Shown here: one piece after another, positions 20,134 to 29,619 of the stretch
Layout: the number at the start of each line of letters is the position of its first letter
Position numbering within the stretch: the stretch's first letter is position 1
Assembly (NCBI RefSeq): GCF_963082655.1
Contig: NC_081553.1
Location: forward strand, 205,669,897-205,733,896
Source of the DNA: Stomoxys calcitrans
Taxonomy: Eukaryota; Arthropoda; Insecta; Diptera; Muscidae
DNA length: 64,000 nucleotides
Direction: 5' to 3'
The notes under the pieces: generated by a model
What the model was told of the DNA's origin: nothing
The model's input: only the letters and a program-made list of their open reading frames with translations
The model's database searches: none
Made by a program: the position numbers and the translations under genes

Positions 20134-21742
20134 AAATTTGGTATCCATATTTCGGATAGGGTACCTAGGGGGGCTGCCCCACCCTAAAACCTACCAAACA
20201 TGTATTTAGACCAATCACGACAATATGGGACTCAAATGAAAGGTATTTAGGATAAGAAAACGTATCTGATATCCAAATGTCGGACCAAGTGAAGGTGGAC
20301 CACCCCAAGCCCCAAAACACCCCTAAATCGGACATATTTACCGACCAGGGCATTATGGTACTCTAATGAAAGATCTTTGCAAGTAGAATACAAATCTGAT
20401 ATCCAACTGTGGCGCCACGTTTCTGGGGGTCTACCCCTTCCCCAAAACACCTCCTAAACAGGACTTATTTACTGACCATAGGAATATGGGGCTTTAATAA
20501 AAGGTATTTAAATGTAGAATTCGACTCTAATATCCAAATATGGGACCAAGTGGTGGGGGGTCGCCTCTTCCCAAAAACATCCCCCCAGGGGAGAAATTTA
20601 GGACCATAGCAATATGGGGCTCAAATGAAAGGTCTTTGGGAGTAAAGCACGAATCTGATATCAATATTCGGGAAAAGTGTCTATGGGGCCACTCCACCCT
20701 CACAACACCACCCGAAGTATTTGCTGACTATTGAGGCTCAAATAAGAGGGTTTTAAGAGTAGAACACGAATCCGATATATATTTTCAAAGCCAAGTCACA
20801 GAGTGGCCGCCCATCCCCCAAAACATCCCCCATGTTTGCCAACTATGAAAATATGGGACTCAAATTAAAGATATTTGGGAGTAGACCACGTATCTGTTAT
20901 CAAAATTAGGGACCAACTGTCCTGGGGGACGTTCCACCATCATAACAACCCCCAAATAGGACGTATTTGCTCACCAAGACAATTTGGGTCTTAAAGAGAG
21001 TGGAACTAAATATTTTTAGTTTTTAGAGCCAATACCCCAAACGGGACACATTTGCTGACTTTCGGAATAAGGAAATTAAATGAGATTAGATGACGATTTT
21101 GATATCCATTTTTGAGGCCAATGGCAATACGGGGTTCAAATAAATGATATATAGATATATGAGAAAGGAGCATTTTCCGGGCTTAGTGTCTGGGGCACCA
21201 CCTCACTCCCCAAAACACCCCTAAATCGGCCATATATACCGACCATGTCAATGTGGAGCTTAAATGAAAAGTATTGGGGGTAGAGCAAGAATTGATACCC
21301 ACTTTCGGGACCAATTTTCTGGGGGTCAACCCCTTTCCCAAAATATGGGTTCAAATAAATGATGTATAGATAGATGAAAACATCCCTAAATCCCCAAAAC
21401 ATCCCTAAATCGGTGATATTTACCTACCATGTCAATGTGGAGCTTAAATGAAAGGTATTTGGGGGTAGAGCAAGAATTGATACCCACTTTTGGGACCAAT
21501 TTTCTGGGGGTCAACCCCTTTCCCAAAATACCTCACAGACTGCTGTCTTTTACTGACCATCGCAATATGGGGCTCAAATAAAGGTATTTGGGAGTAGAAT
21601 ACGAATTTGATATCCAAATGTTGGACCATATATTTAAGGCATCACCCCAAAACACCACCCATAGGTTAAACATTTTTTGATCATGCCAATATGTGGCTCA
21701 AATGAAGGGTATTTGAGATTAGAAAACGAATTTGATAACCTA

Positions 21743-21978
21743 TTGGGTTGCCCAAAAAGTAATTGCGGATTTTTCATATAGTTGGCGTTGACAAATTTTT
21801 TCACAGCTTGTGACTCTGTAATTGCATTCTTTCGTCTGTCAGTTATCAGCTGTTACTTTTAGCTTGCTCTAGAAAAAAGTGTAAAAAAATTATATTTGAT
21901 TAAAGTTCATTCTAAGTTTTATTAAAAATGCATTTACTTTCTTTTAAAAAATCCGCAATTACTTTTTGGGCAACCCAA
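21743..21978. mobile_element. Mariner-derived MITE, 236 bp
   Basis: Terminal inverted repeats of at least 32 bp start ttgggttgcccaaaaa and are perfect or nearly so. TA dinucleotides flank it (21741-21742, 21979-21980). There is no coding capacity. Both ends match the larger mariner at 27316-28193, so this is a deletion derivative mobilisable only by transposase in trans. It sits in the Helitron-like array. Confidence 0.93.
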
Positions 21979-22181
21979 TATTTTGGGGCCATGTGTTTGG
22001 GGGACGCCTCATCCTGTATACTCCCTTCAGAACCAATGGCAATATGGGGTTTAAATAAATGGTATTTGAGAGAAGAGCACGATGCTGATATTTTTTCAAG
22101 GCCAAGTGTCTGGGGGACCACCTCACCCCCAAAAATACGCCTAAATCAGATATCATGAGAATATCGGGCTGAAATAAAGTA

Positions 22182-22418
22182 TTGGGTTGCCCAAAAAGTA
22201 ATTGCGGATTTTTCATATAGTCCGCGTTGAAAAATTTTTTCACAGCTTGTGACTCTGTAATTGCATTCTTTCTTCTGTCAGTTATCAGCTGTTACTTTTA
22301 TCGTGCTTTAGAAAAAAAGTGTAAAAAAATTATATTTGATTAAAGTTCATTCTAAGCTTTATTAAAAATGCATTTACTTTCTTTTAAAAAATCCGCAATT
22401 ACTTTTTGGGCAACCCAA
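22182..22418. mobile_element. Mariner-derived MITE, 237 bp
   Basis: Same family and orientation as 21743-21978, a few substitutions apart, with its own TA duplications (22180-22181, 22419-22420). The two copies are independent insertions in one host element. Confidence 0.93.
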
Positions 22419-22652
22419 TATTTTGAGAATGGAGTACACCTTACATCCAAACATAAATTCGTAGACTAATAAAGATCATATATGACTCAAAAAAGGCTAT
22501 TATATTGTTCAACTGATAGTCATGCGATGTACTATTTTCGTAACATGGTATTTCACTGAAAGCTCTTTAATTGTCGAAAATAAATATTCCAAGGAAACCG
22601 TTGTTCCATATAAAGAAAAGAAGGCGCAGCGGAGCGGGCCCAGGTCAGCTAG

Positions 22653-22920
22653 TTGTTTAAAAATGCTACCATTATATGTTCCTTGACAGCGAGAGAAACC
22701 TCTAAGTAGCCGACTAGGTAGTGAAGGGCTATTTCGGTGGACTTGCCCTTACCATGTGCATGCTGTTGCCGAGGCAGGCGATCTCCAGGGATCTTTGCCC
22801 TTAGATATGTTTCTACTGATATGTTTCGGCATAAAATAAATAGGACGAAAACCCGTTCGCTTTCGTGTGGTAAGGTTTTCCTACTGTTGGAATGAAAATG
22901 ACACTGGGGTCCCTCCATCC
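22653..22920 (-). pseudogene. LINE reverse transcriptase fragment (fingers to motif A)
   Basis: Minus-strand frame to ~22655 reads RLPRQQHAHGKGKSTEIALHYLVGYLE, then EHIMVAFLNN, matching the pre-motif A region (QHAY.KGKS..TALH...AFLDIEGAFNNV) of the RNase H-type LINEs here. The Asp of motif A is Asn in the last line, and the frame stops at once. It abuts the Helitron-like CTAG end, which may have landed in this LINE. Confidence 0.65.
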
Positions 22921-23897
22921 CCCAGGTATATACGATATGTGATTACGAGCAAATCATATCTCCCTAAACCAAGAAGCCAGTCTATCAAATACAGTTTGTA
23001 AATCAACCGGTGATATATCATCATATTCTCCCTTAAATTTCCTACTTTAAATATAAAATCAATCAAATTTGTTGACGTCGATTTTAATTTCGTTTTCATT
23101 AAAAAAAAAATTAAATCACAACAAAACTAACTTTCAAGGATTTTCTGCTGTCCTTGTTATTGGTTGGTTCTATGACCTCAAAATGTTTGCATGTCACAAG
23201 CACAAATAAATTCAACTCAATTCTATTCATTATTCTTTTGAATCTGCACTGCGTATGACCGAACCAATACTCCAATACGTTTAATTTTATTCTCCTTCAA
23301 TTTTGGCCTCGTATCATGATGTTGGCTGGCTTTCATAGCAACTTGCTGCGACGCTGCATTTTTTTTTTGTACTCCCATATTTGATGTTATAAGCGTCATA
23401 AATTATATCAAATATTTCTTTCAAATATTTATTAATGGCCTCAAAAAAAAAAAAAAAAATAAAAAAAAAAAAACAAATTATCACGAATTTTGCTCATTTT
23501 TCAAACAATAATGAGGTTAGTGCGTCGAAAGCGTCCAACATTGGAAAATGTCATCTGCAAAGCGCTGTGCATGACTCTTTCATTTTCATCATGTTTTAGC
23601 ATAAATCTGTGTTATAGCAAAAACGCAATTACTGCCATCAAGTCATTTTAATGTGCATATAAATGCTTTGGCCGAAACAGCGTCGAATGATTTGAAATTT
23701 CAATTAAATGTTGAGAAAAACAAATTATGTGAATTATGCGCATAATTCTCTTCAAAATTAATGAGGCTATGCAAATGTGGCAAAAATTTTGTATACATAA
23801 GAATGCTACCTTTATGGATTTTATACAGTGAACACTGTAGTTCAGAATTCATTGGATCTCTGAAAACGAACATTGAGTGAAGTAAAAGAGGAAAAAT
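22921..23897. other. AT-rich spacer with long A runs
   Basis: No gene seen. Contains broken poly-A at 23444-23474 and short T/A tracts; possibly the tail of an old retroposon. Confidence 0.4.
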
Positions 23898-24130
23898 TTG
23901 GAGGCCACCGCTTTGCGGAGTTAAGCATTTCAGTTTATGACACCAATCGCCTGGGTTCGAATTCTGGCGAGAACTTCCCAAAAATTTTTCAACGGTGGTT
24001 ATCCCCTCCTAATGCTGGCGACATTTGAGAGGCGCTATGTCATGTAAAAATTTCTCCCCAAAGAGTAGTCGCCCTGCGGCATGCCGTTCGGACTCGGCAT
24101 GGAAAGGAGGCCCCTAATCATTGCCTTATC
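23898..24130 (+). repeat. tRNA-derived SINE
   Basis: A Pol III box B-like ggttcgaattc lies at 23953-23963. The shared family body follows: 'cctaatgctggcgacatttg', 'gagtagtcgccctgcggc' and 'ccgttcggactcggc'. The box A region is degenerate. Confidence 0.75.
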
Positions 24131-24165
24131 ATTGAAGTATGGCATCTACCTATGATGCTAATGGA

Positions 24166-24447
24166 ACGGTATCTACCCTATGATGTTACCAGTGGGCTAT
24201 GACTATCTGGCTGATAGGTACATCGACTTTTATCGGGCGTATATCAAGTACCCGAATTTGCCCTTAGCATGGAGGAGGATAAAGGCTGTATTTATACCGA
24301 AAATGGGGAAACTGCAGTGGAATTGGTATCTCCTCCTCCTTCGTGAAGACGTTGGATTCTGGACTTTCACATAAGGAATAAGCTAGGAGGTGATTACTTA
24401 TCGAGGTGTCAGAATGCTTATATTAAGGTTCGTTGATACTGCACTTC
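24166..24447 (+). pseudogene. LINE reverse transcriptase fragment, left of a SINE insertion
   Basis: YLADRYIDFYRAYIK, then AWRRIKAVFIPKMGK (24210-24310), are RT finger motifs of the RNase H-type LINEs. After a shift the reading becomes FHIRNKLGGDYLSRCQNAYIKG, then VDTALQ. The SINE interrupts at 24448, and the frame sense resumes at 24762 as RTLQGKDFALAAF. Confidence 0.7.
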
Positions 24448-24746
24448 AGGAGGCCTCTGCGCTACGGTGGGTTAACATGTCCGCCTATGACGCTGAACGC
24501 GTGGGTTCGAATCCTGGCGAGACCACCAGAAACTTTTTGGGGATTTTTCCTTCCTAATGCTGGCAACATTTGTGAGGTACCATGCCATATAAAACTTCTC
24601 TCCAAAGAGGTGTCGCACTGCGGCACGCCTTTCGGACTCGGTAGGCCCCTTATCATTAAGCTTAAAACTTGAATCGGACCGCACTCATCGATATGTGAGA
24701 AGTTTGCCCCTGTTTCTTAGTGGAATGTTCATGGGCAATATTTGCA
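24448..24746 (+). mobile_element. tRNA-derived SINE with target site duplication
   Basis: 299 bp with box B ggttcgaatcc at 24504-24514 and the SINE body to 'gggcaatatttgca'. It is flanked by 'ttgatactgcacttc' (24433-24447) and 'ttgatactgcgcttc' (24747-24761), a 15-bp duplication with one mismatch. The host is a LINE RT reading frame. Insertion by LINE machinery fits the variable-length duplication. Confidence 0.85.
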
Positions 24747-24761
24747 TTGATACTGCGCTTC

Positions 24762-24890
24762 TGAAGAGAACTCTTCAGGGTAAGGATTTCGCGTTGGCAG
24801 CTTTTCCGAATATTGAAGCGGTTATAATAACGTTCATCCGTCTGCCATAGGGACGGCTCTTAGGAATGTGGGCGTGGAGAATGCAAATAT
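24762..24890 (+). pseudogene. LINE reverse transcriptase fragment, right of the SINE
   Basis: RTLQGKDFALAAF, then a frameshifted NIEAVITT and LRNVGVENA, correspond to motif A and the following helix of RNase H-type LINE RT. It ends at ~24890. Confidence 0.65.
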
Positions 24891-24894
24891 CACC

Positions 24895-25005
24895 AGCTAA
24901 CCAAATTTAAATGCCCCTAAAACTTTTGAGTGATCTCTTAGACCAATAAAGACTATATGGGATTCAAATAAAGGTACTTAAAAATAGCATGCTGTTAGTT
25001 AAACG
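24895..25005. repeat. Helitron-like array fragment
   Basis: 'gaccaataaagactatatgggattcaaataaaggta' type sequence matches one internal unit of the elements at 18262 and 52590. No ends are present. Confidence 0.6.
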
Positions 25006-25009
25006 ATGG

Positions 25010-25088
25010 GCGCCCCGGTAGCCTAGTTGGTAGCGTGCTTGGATTAACAGTGCAGGCGTCGTGGGTTCGATTCCCGCCAGAAGCCTTG
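25010..25088 (+). repeat. tRNA-like Pol III promoter segment (SINE head or tRNA pseudogene)
   Basis: Box A tagcctagttgg (25019-25030) and box B ggttcgattcc (25063-25073) both match consensus with normal spacing. The acceptor ends do not pair and no clean anticodon stem forms, so a functional tRNA is unlikely. It abuts the LINE fragment that starts ~25083. Confidence 0.6.
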
Positions 25089-26135
25089 GTAGACCGATAC
25101 TCATATACGCCTCTGAAGTTTGGTGGGCTGCGATGGAAAAACAGTGCAACGTAGGGATAATACAACAGGTTCAGAGAACACGTTGTCTTGGCATAGGCGA
25201 AGCAATGAGGATCACGCCCACTAGGGCACTGAAGACTATTCTAGATATCCTACCCATTGACATACAGATTAAGTGTGAGGCAGCCACTGCGGCTATGAGA
25301 CTTATGGCGATGCGAAAAAGAAGTGAGGATTGATGTAGATCAAACCATCGCGGTATCGAGACGAGGTTAAGAAACCTGGAAGGAAGGGAAGAGGTCTCCG
25401 ATCGGATACCAAAGATGATCCTTGAGGACGAGGGCGAGGCACTGCTGCCATCGGCACACTCTAGGACTGACGGAAGCCCAGTATTGCCATTTGGTAAATC
25501 ATTGTACACGGATGGATCAAAGCTAGAGGACAGAGTGGGCCTGGGGTTCTACACTGAAAACCCAGAGAGTGAGATCTGTTTTAGATTGCCTGACCATAAT
25601 ACGGTCATACAGGCAGAGATTTGGGCGATTTTGGAATGCGTTAGTTAGTGTGGTGCTAACGCGAGGACGCCAAGTGTGAACATTTTTACGGAGAGTAAAA
25701 CTGCCATAAGGGCAATAACAACCAGGACGGTAAGTTCTCGAACAGTCTTGCAGTATAAAAAGGTGATTAAGGCCTACACTGAGGATGATACAATCCGTAT
25801 CGTTTGGGTTCCAGGCTATAACGGAGTAAGGCGCAATGAAATAGCAGAAGATTTGGCGGTGAAGGCCAGAGGACTGGCGTCAATAAACTTGGTTAACCCG
25901 AATCCATTAGTGACGACGTAATCCGAGTTCAGGGAGGGGGCGATGAATGCGCATGCAACCCTGTGGAACGGCGAAATGGTCGGTAGGACGGCGAAAATCC
26001 TATGAAGGGATCTTGATTGTTAGAAGACGAGGCTATTACCGAAAGGAAGTAAGAAGGAGGTCCGTATAGCTATTGGAATCACAACGGGACACACAGGACT
26101 ACGAGTTCACTTATGTAAAATCGATAAGGCAACTG
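25083..26135 (+). pseudogene. LINE 3' part: RT thumb, RNase H and tail
   Basis: Plus strand: LIYASEVWWAAMEK, then RVQRTRCLGIGEAMRITPTRALK-type connection (25083-25290). The RNase H domain includes SLYTDGSKLEDRVGLGFY (25500-25550), TVIQAEIWAILECV, FTESKTAIRAI (25680-25710) and IRIVWVPGYNGVRRNEIAE (25793-25850). The tail contains [16 protein letters not shown] (~26075-26120). RNase H has Asp in TDGS, Glu in QAEI, and Glu in FTESK where the family has Asp. At least three stops and frameshifts separate the pieces. This is a different subfamily from the LINE at 11877. Confidence 0.8.
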
Positions 26136-26199
26136 ATAGCATGTTTAGGGTATGCGGGAACATGAACTGATATGGCCCATTTATAGTCCCAACCTTTCG

Positions 26200-27256
26200 A
26201 TAGACGGACAGATGGACGGACGGATAGACGGACGGATGGACGGACGGATGGACGGACGGATGGACGGACGGATGGACGGACGGATGGACGGACGGATGGA
26301 CGGACAGATGGACGGACAGATGGACGGACGGATGGACGGACGGATGGACGGACGGATGGACGGACGGATGGACGGACGAATGGACGGACGGATGGACGGA
26401 CGGATGGACGGATGGACGGACGGATGGACGGACGGATGGACGGACGGATGGACGGACGGATGGACGGACGGATGGACGGACGGATGGACGGACGGATGGA
26501 CGGACGGATGGACGGACGGATGGACAGACGGATGGACGGACGGATGGACGGACGGACGGATGGACGGACGGATGGACGGATGGACGGACGGGCGGACGGA
26601 CGGATGGACGGACGGATGGACGGACGGATGGCCGGACGGATGGACGGACGGATGGACGGACGGACGGACGGATGGACGGACGGATGGACGGATGGACGGA
26701 CGGACGGACGGATGGACGGACGGATGGACGGACGGATGGACGGACGGATGGACGGACGGATGGACGGACGGATGGACGGACGGATGGACGGACGGATGGA
26801 CGGACGGACGGATGGACGGACGGATGGACGGACGGATGGACGGACGGATGGACGGACGGATGGACGGACGGATGGACGGACGGATGGACGGACGGATGGA
26901 CGGACGGATGGACGGACGGATGGACGGACGGATGGACAGACGGATGGACGGACGGATGGACGGACGGACGGATGGACGGACGGATGGACGGACGGATGGA
27001 TGGACGGATGGACGGACGGATGGACGGACGGATGGACGGACGGATAGACGGACGGATGGACGGACGGATGGACGGACGGATGGACGGACGGATGGACGGA
27101 CGGATGGACGGACGGATGGACGGACGGATGGACGGACGGATGGACGGACGGATGGACGGACGGATGGACGGACGGATGGACGGATGGACGGACGGACGGA
27201 TGGACGGACGGATGGACGGACGGATGGACGGACGGATGGACGGACGGATGGACGGA
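26200..27256. repeat. 12-bp microsatellite (ggacggacggat)n, ~1.06 kb
   Basis: The tract consists of a 4-bp GGAC motif with every third copy GGAT, giving a 12-bp higher-order unit repeated roughly 85 times with scattered variants (cagatgg, ggatagac, gggcgg). Because 12 is a multiple of 3 and the unit lacks stops, several frames on both strands stay open for 200-400 codons (MDGR, HPSV and RPSI repeats). It grew from the short CCGT/CTGT tract present in all INE copies. Confidence 0.95.
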
Positions 27257-27315
27257 CATACGGACGAGCATGGCTAGATCGACTTAAAATGTCATGACGA
27301 TCAAGAATATATATA

Positions 27316-28193
27316 TTGGGTTGCCCAAAAAGTAATTGCGGATTTTTCATATAGTCGGCGTTGACAAATTTTAAGCAAATTTTAAACAAATTTTAAGCAT
27401 TAATCGAATTGGATCGTCATGTAACTGAGCGTGAGATAGGAGAGAAGTTAAATATACCAAAATCAACCGTTCATTATCACATAAAAAGTCTTGGACTGGT
27501 GAAAAAGCTTGATATTAGGGTACCACATGTATTGAAAGAAATTCATTTAACAAACCGAATAACGCTTGTGATATGCACCTTAAACGCAATGAATTCGATC
27601 CGTTTTTAAAACGAATCATAACTGGAGATGAAAAATGGATTGTTTACAACAACGTTAGTCGAAAACGATCATGGTCCAAACATGGTGAACTAGCTCAAAC
27701 CACTTCAAAGGCTGATATCCACCAAAAGAAGGTTATGCTGTCTGCTTCCAAGGAACCAAACGATTAATTCGGATGTTTACTGTCAACAATTGGACAAATT
27801 GAATACAGCCATCAAGGAGAAGCGACCAGAATTGGTCAATCGTAAAGGTGTCATATTCCATCAGGACAACGCTTGACCGCACACATCTTTGGTCACTCGC
27901 CAAAAACTGAGTGACCTTGCACCATTAGACTACCATTTATTTCGATCTTGGCAGAACTCCTTAAATGGTAAAACTTTCGGCAATGATGAGGCTATAAAAT
28001 CGCACTTGGTTCAGTTTTTTGCAGATAAAGGCCAGAAGTTCTATGAGCGTGGAATACTAAATTTGCCAGGAAGATGGCAAAAGGTTATCGAACAAAATGG
28101 CAATTATATATTTGATTAAAGTTCATTCTAAGTTTTATTAAAAATGCATTTACTTTCTTTTAAAAAATCCGCAATTACTTTTTGGGCAAACAA
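27316..28193 (+). mobile_element. Mariner transposon, internally deleted and decayed
   Basis: 878 bp between TA duplications (27314-27315, 28194-28195). The left terminal repeat is ttgggttgcccaaaaagt; the right is slightly damaged (gggcaaacaa). Transposase pieces: helix-turn-helix HVTEREIGEKLNIPKSTVHYH, first catalytic Asp in IITGDEKWIVYNN (~27610), second in FHQDNA (~27855-27875), third in LAPLDYHLF. Spacing suggests the D,D34D mariner class; the ends recall the cecropia-type TTAGGTTG..CAAAAGTAATTGCGG. A TGA replaces Arg after DNA, and frameshifts and a missing N-terminal segment inactivate it. It shares ends with the 236-bp MITEs. Confidence 0.9.
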
Positions 28194-28283
28194 TACCTCA
28201 TGGGGTCGTAGACGAATATTTCGAGGAGTTACAAACAGAATGCCGAAATTAGTATACCCCATCCTATGATGGAGGGTACAAAA

Positions 28284-29618
28284 AAAACCCCAAGACAGAC
28301 AGACAGACAGGAGGAAATAGAATCAGGTAGTGATTTAGAGTCAATCGGTATATTTATCTGTTCTCCTTTTGGATACTGCAAACAAGTTCACTAATTTGCA
28401 CTCTTAAAGAAAATTTCGTAAAAAATTTAATTTCTGCACTTGTTCTTATAAATACCATATTAAATGTTCTACAGTTCTTTTGTGTGCCTTTTTTGTGCCT
28501 AAAAACTTTTAAAAACAACTCAAATAGAAAAAAATCATTTAACTCTGCCTAAAATTCTTCCAATAGGACATTTAATGAGCAGCCATTTTTAATCCTTAAT
28601 CAAGATGCAAATACACTGCGCTTAAGTTGAACAATTCTTTTTTGTTATGGGTGATGGAGAAGAGTTCTATCAATTGACAGAGTTAATTTTTGATCATTAA
28701 TTGTCGACTAACTCTCTGTCGTGTTAGCATCAAAGATTTCGTTGTGCTAAGAACAAATGATTTGCGAATCCATTTGAGTTTCGAAATAAATCATTCAGTT
28801 TGAGATTAGCTTCGTTGAAATTATCTCGGCAAAGTTCTTTTTTCTTTTCATTTTGAAAGCCATACCCCACGCAACAACTCTTCAGTGACTGCAGGTAAGT
28901 TAAAACAATGTGGAAACAATCGAAAGACATTGAGAAAATCAAGTGTTATCATTCAGTCAGTCACTCACTCACTCAGTCAAACGTTGAATCAACTTGGAGA
29001 AGAAGTATAGGAAGGTCATTTCGTATTTATTCTTCAACTCAAAGCTGTTTGCATACATTTGTCAAGCCATTTAGATGGTGTGCTGTCGGAATCTGTTGCC
29101 ATTCAAACGCAATTCATTGTCATCTGCTGCAGGAATGCTCTCCTAAAGTCCTCCAAGGACAGGTTGCGTATATTCAACCTTTGCATTCCCTTTTTGCCAT
29201 TGTTTTGGTACTTGCTACGAAGGCACGACTACGACTGGCCTTGCAAGGTGATCAATCAACATATTCAATTCCTTGGCTAGAAATTAATATACATCAGTTG
29301 GCATGAAATTAGACATTAAATACATTACAATGTCACTTGGGTAGCTGGGTGTGAGCTCTTTCACTGCCAGTGCAAAAACCCGTTTATGCAAACTAGTAGA
29401 AGAGTACAAAGGAGACAAAAAGTGAGAAACTTAAATCCTAGGAAGTGACATTGATGCATTCGCCAACACTTGGAGCACACTTTACGCTTTTGGGAGACAT
29501 TTGGGAGGTGCAGTTTGCTATCGTCTCATGACCGTTTAAGTTGCAATGCCCTACATAATAGGGTGTTAAAACCATTTTGCTAGGCATGGTGCAATACTTT
29601 AAGAAAGTTGTATTACGA
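28284..29618. other. Spacer with INE-like remnant, no gene seen
   Basis: 28290-28390 has a (gaca)n tract and 'gagtcaatcggtat...ctgttctcc', similar to the tail at 60960-61060. The rest (to 29618) is AT-rich and unassigned; the frames near 28908-29306 show no domain. Confidence 0.4.
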
Positions 29619-29619
29619 A

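Larger units (their letters stand above)
18262..22652 (+). mobile_element. Helitron-like non-autonomous element with ~130-bp internal repeats, copy 1
   Basis: The left end is 'ttatacataaaaatc' plus a (GTTT)n stretch; the right end is GC-rich with a short palindrome (gcgcagcggagcgggccc) ending CTAG, followed by T at 22653. The CTAG|T end also appears in the minus-strand copy at 56724. A CTRR-type 3' end, a hairpin and an AT target suit Helitrons, but no Rep/helicase is present. The body is a degenerate array (units like 'ggctcaaatgaaaggtattt' every ~126-135 bp from ~18650 to 22170). Nested inside are an INE (19266-20133) and two mariner MITEs. The exact 5' base is uncertain. Confidence 0.65.
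26140..28283 (-). repeat. INE family B copy carrying a giant microsatellite and a mariner
   Basis: INE body 'atatggcccatttatagtccc' at 26170 is followed by the CCGT-type tract, here expanded to ~1.06 kb. Then come 'catggctagatcgacttaaaatgtc' and 'gatcaagaatatatat', a mariner at 27316-28193, and the remaining INE 5' end to 'ggagggtacaaaaa'. The INE interpretation holds across both interruptions. Confidence 0.8.

Noticed and set aside
23440..23475. Poly(A) as a retrogene tail
   Set aside because: No open frame or AATAAA in a sensible position upstream; treated as simple sequence.
24472..24684. Short minus-strand frames at 24462-24684
   Set aside because: They are the antisense of a SINE, giving the familiar ARIRTHAF/QDSNPRV peptides from the box B region.
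26111..27389. Open frames of 200-400 codons on both strands ([16 protein letters not shown] repeats)
   Set aside because: They are the 12-bp microsatellite read in frames that happen to lack stops; no unique sequence, no start context, and open on both strands at once.
28908..29306. 132-codon frame in spacer
   Set aside because: Overlapping alternative frame of similar length, biased composition, no domain; not supported as a gene.
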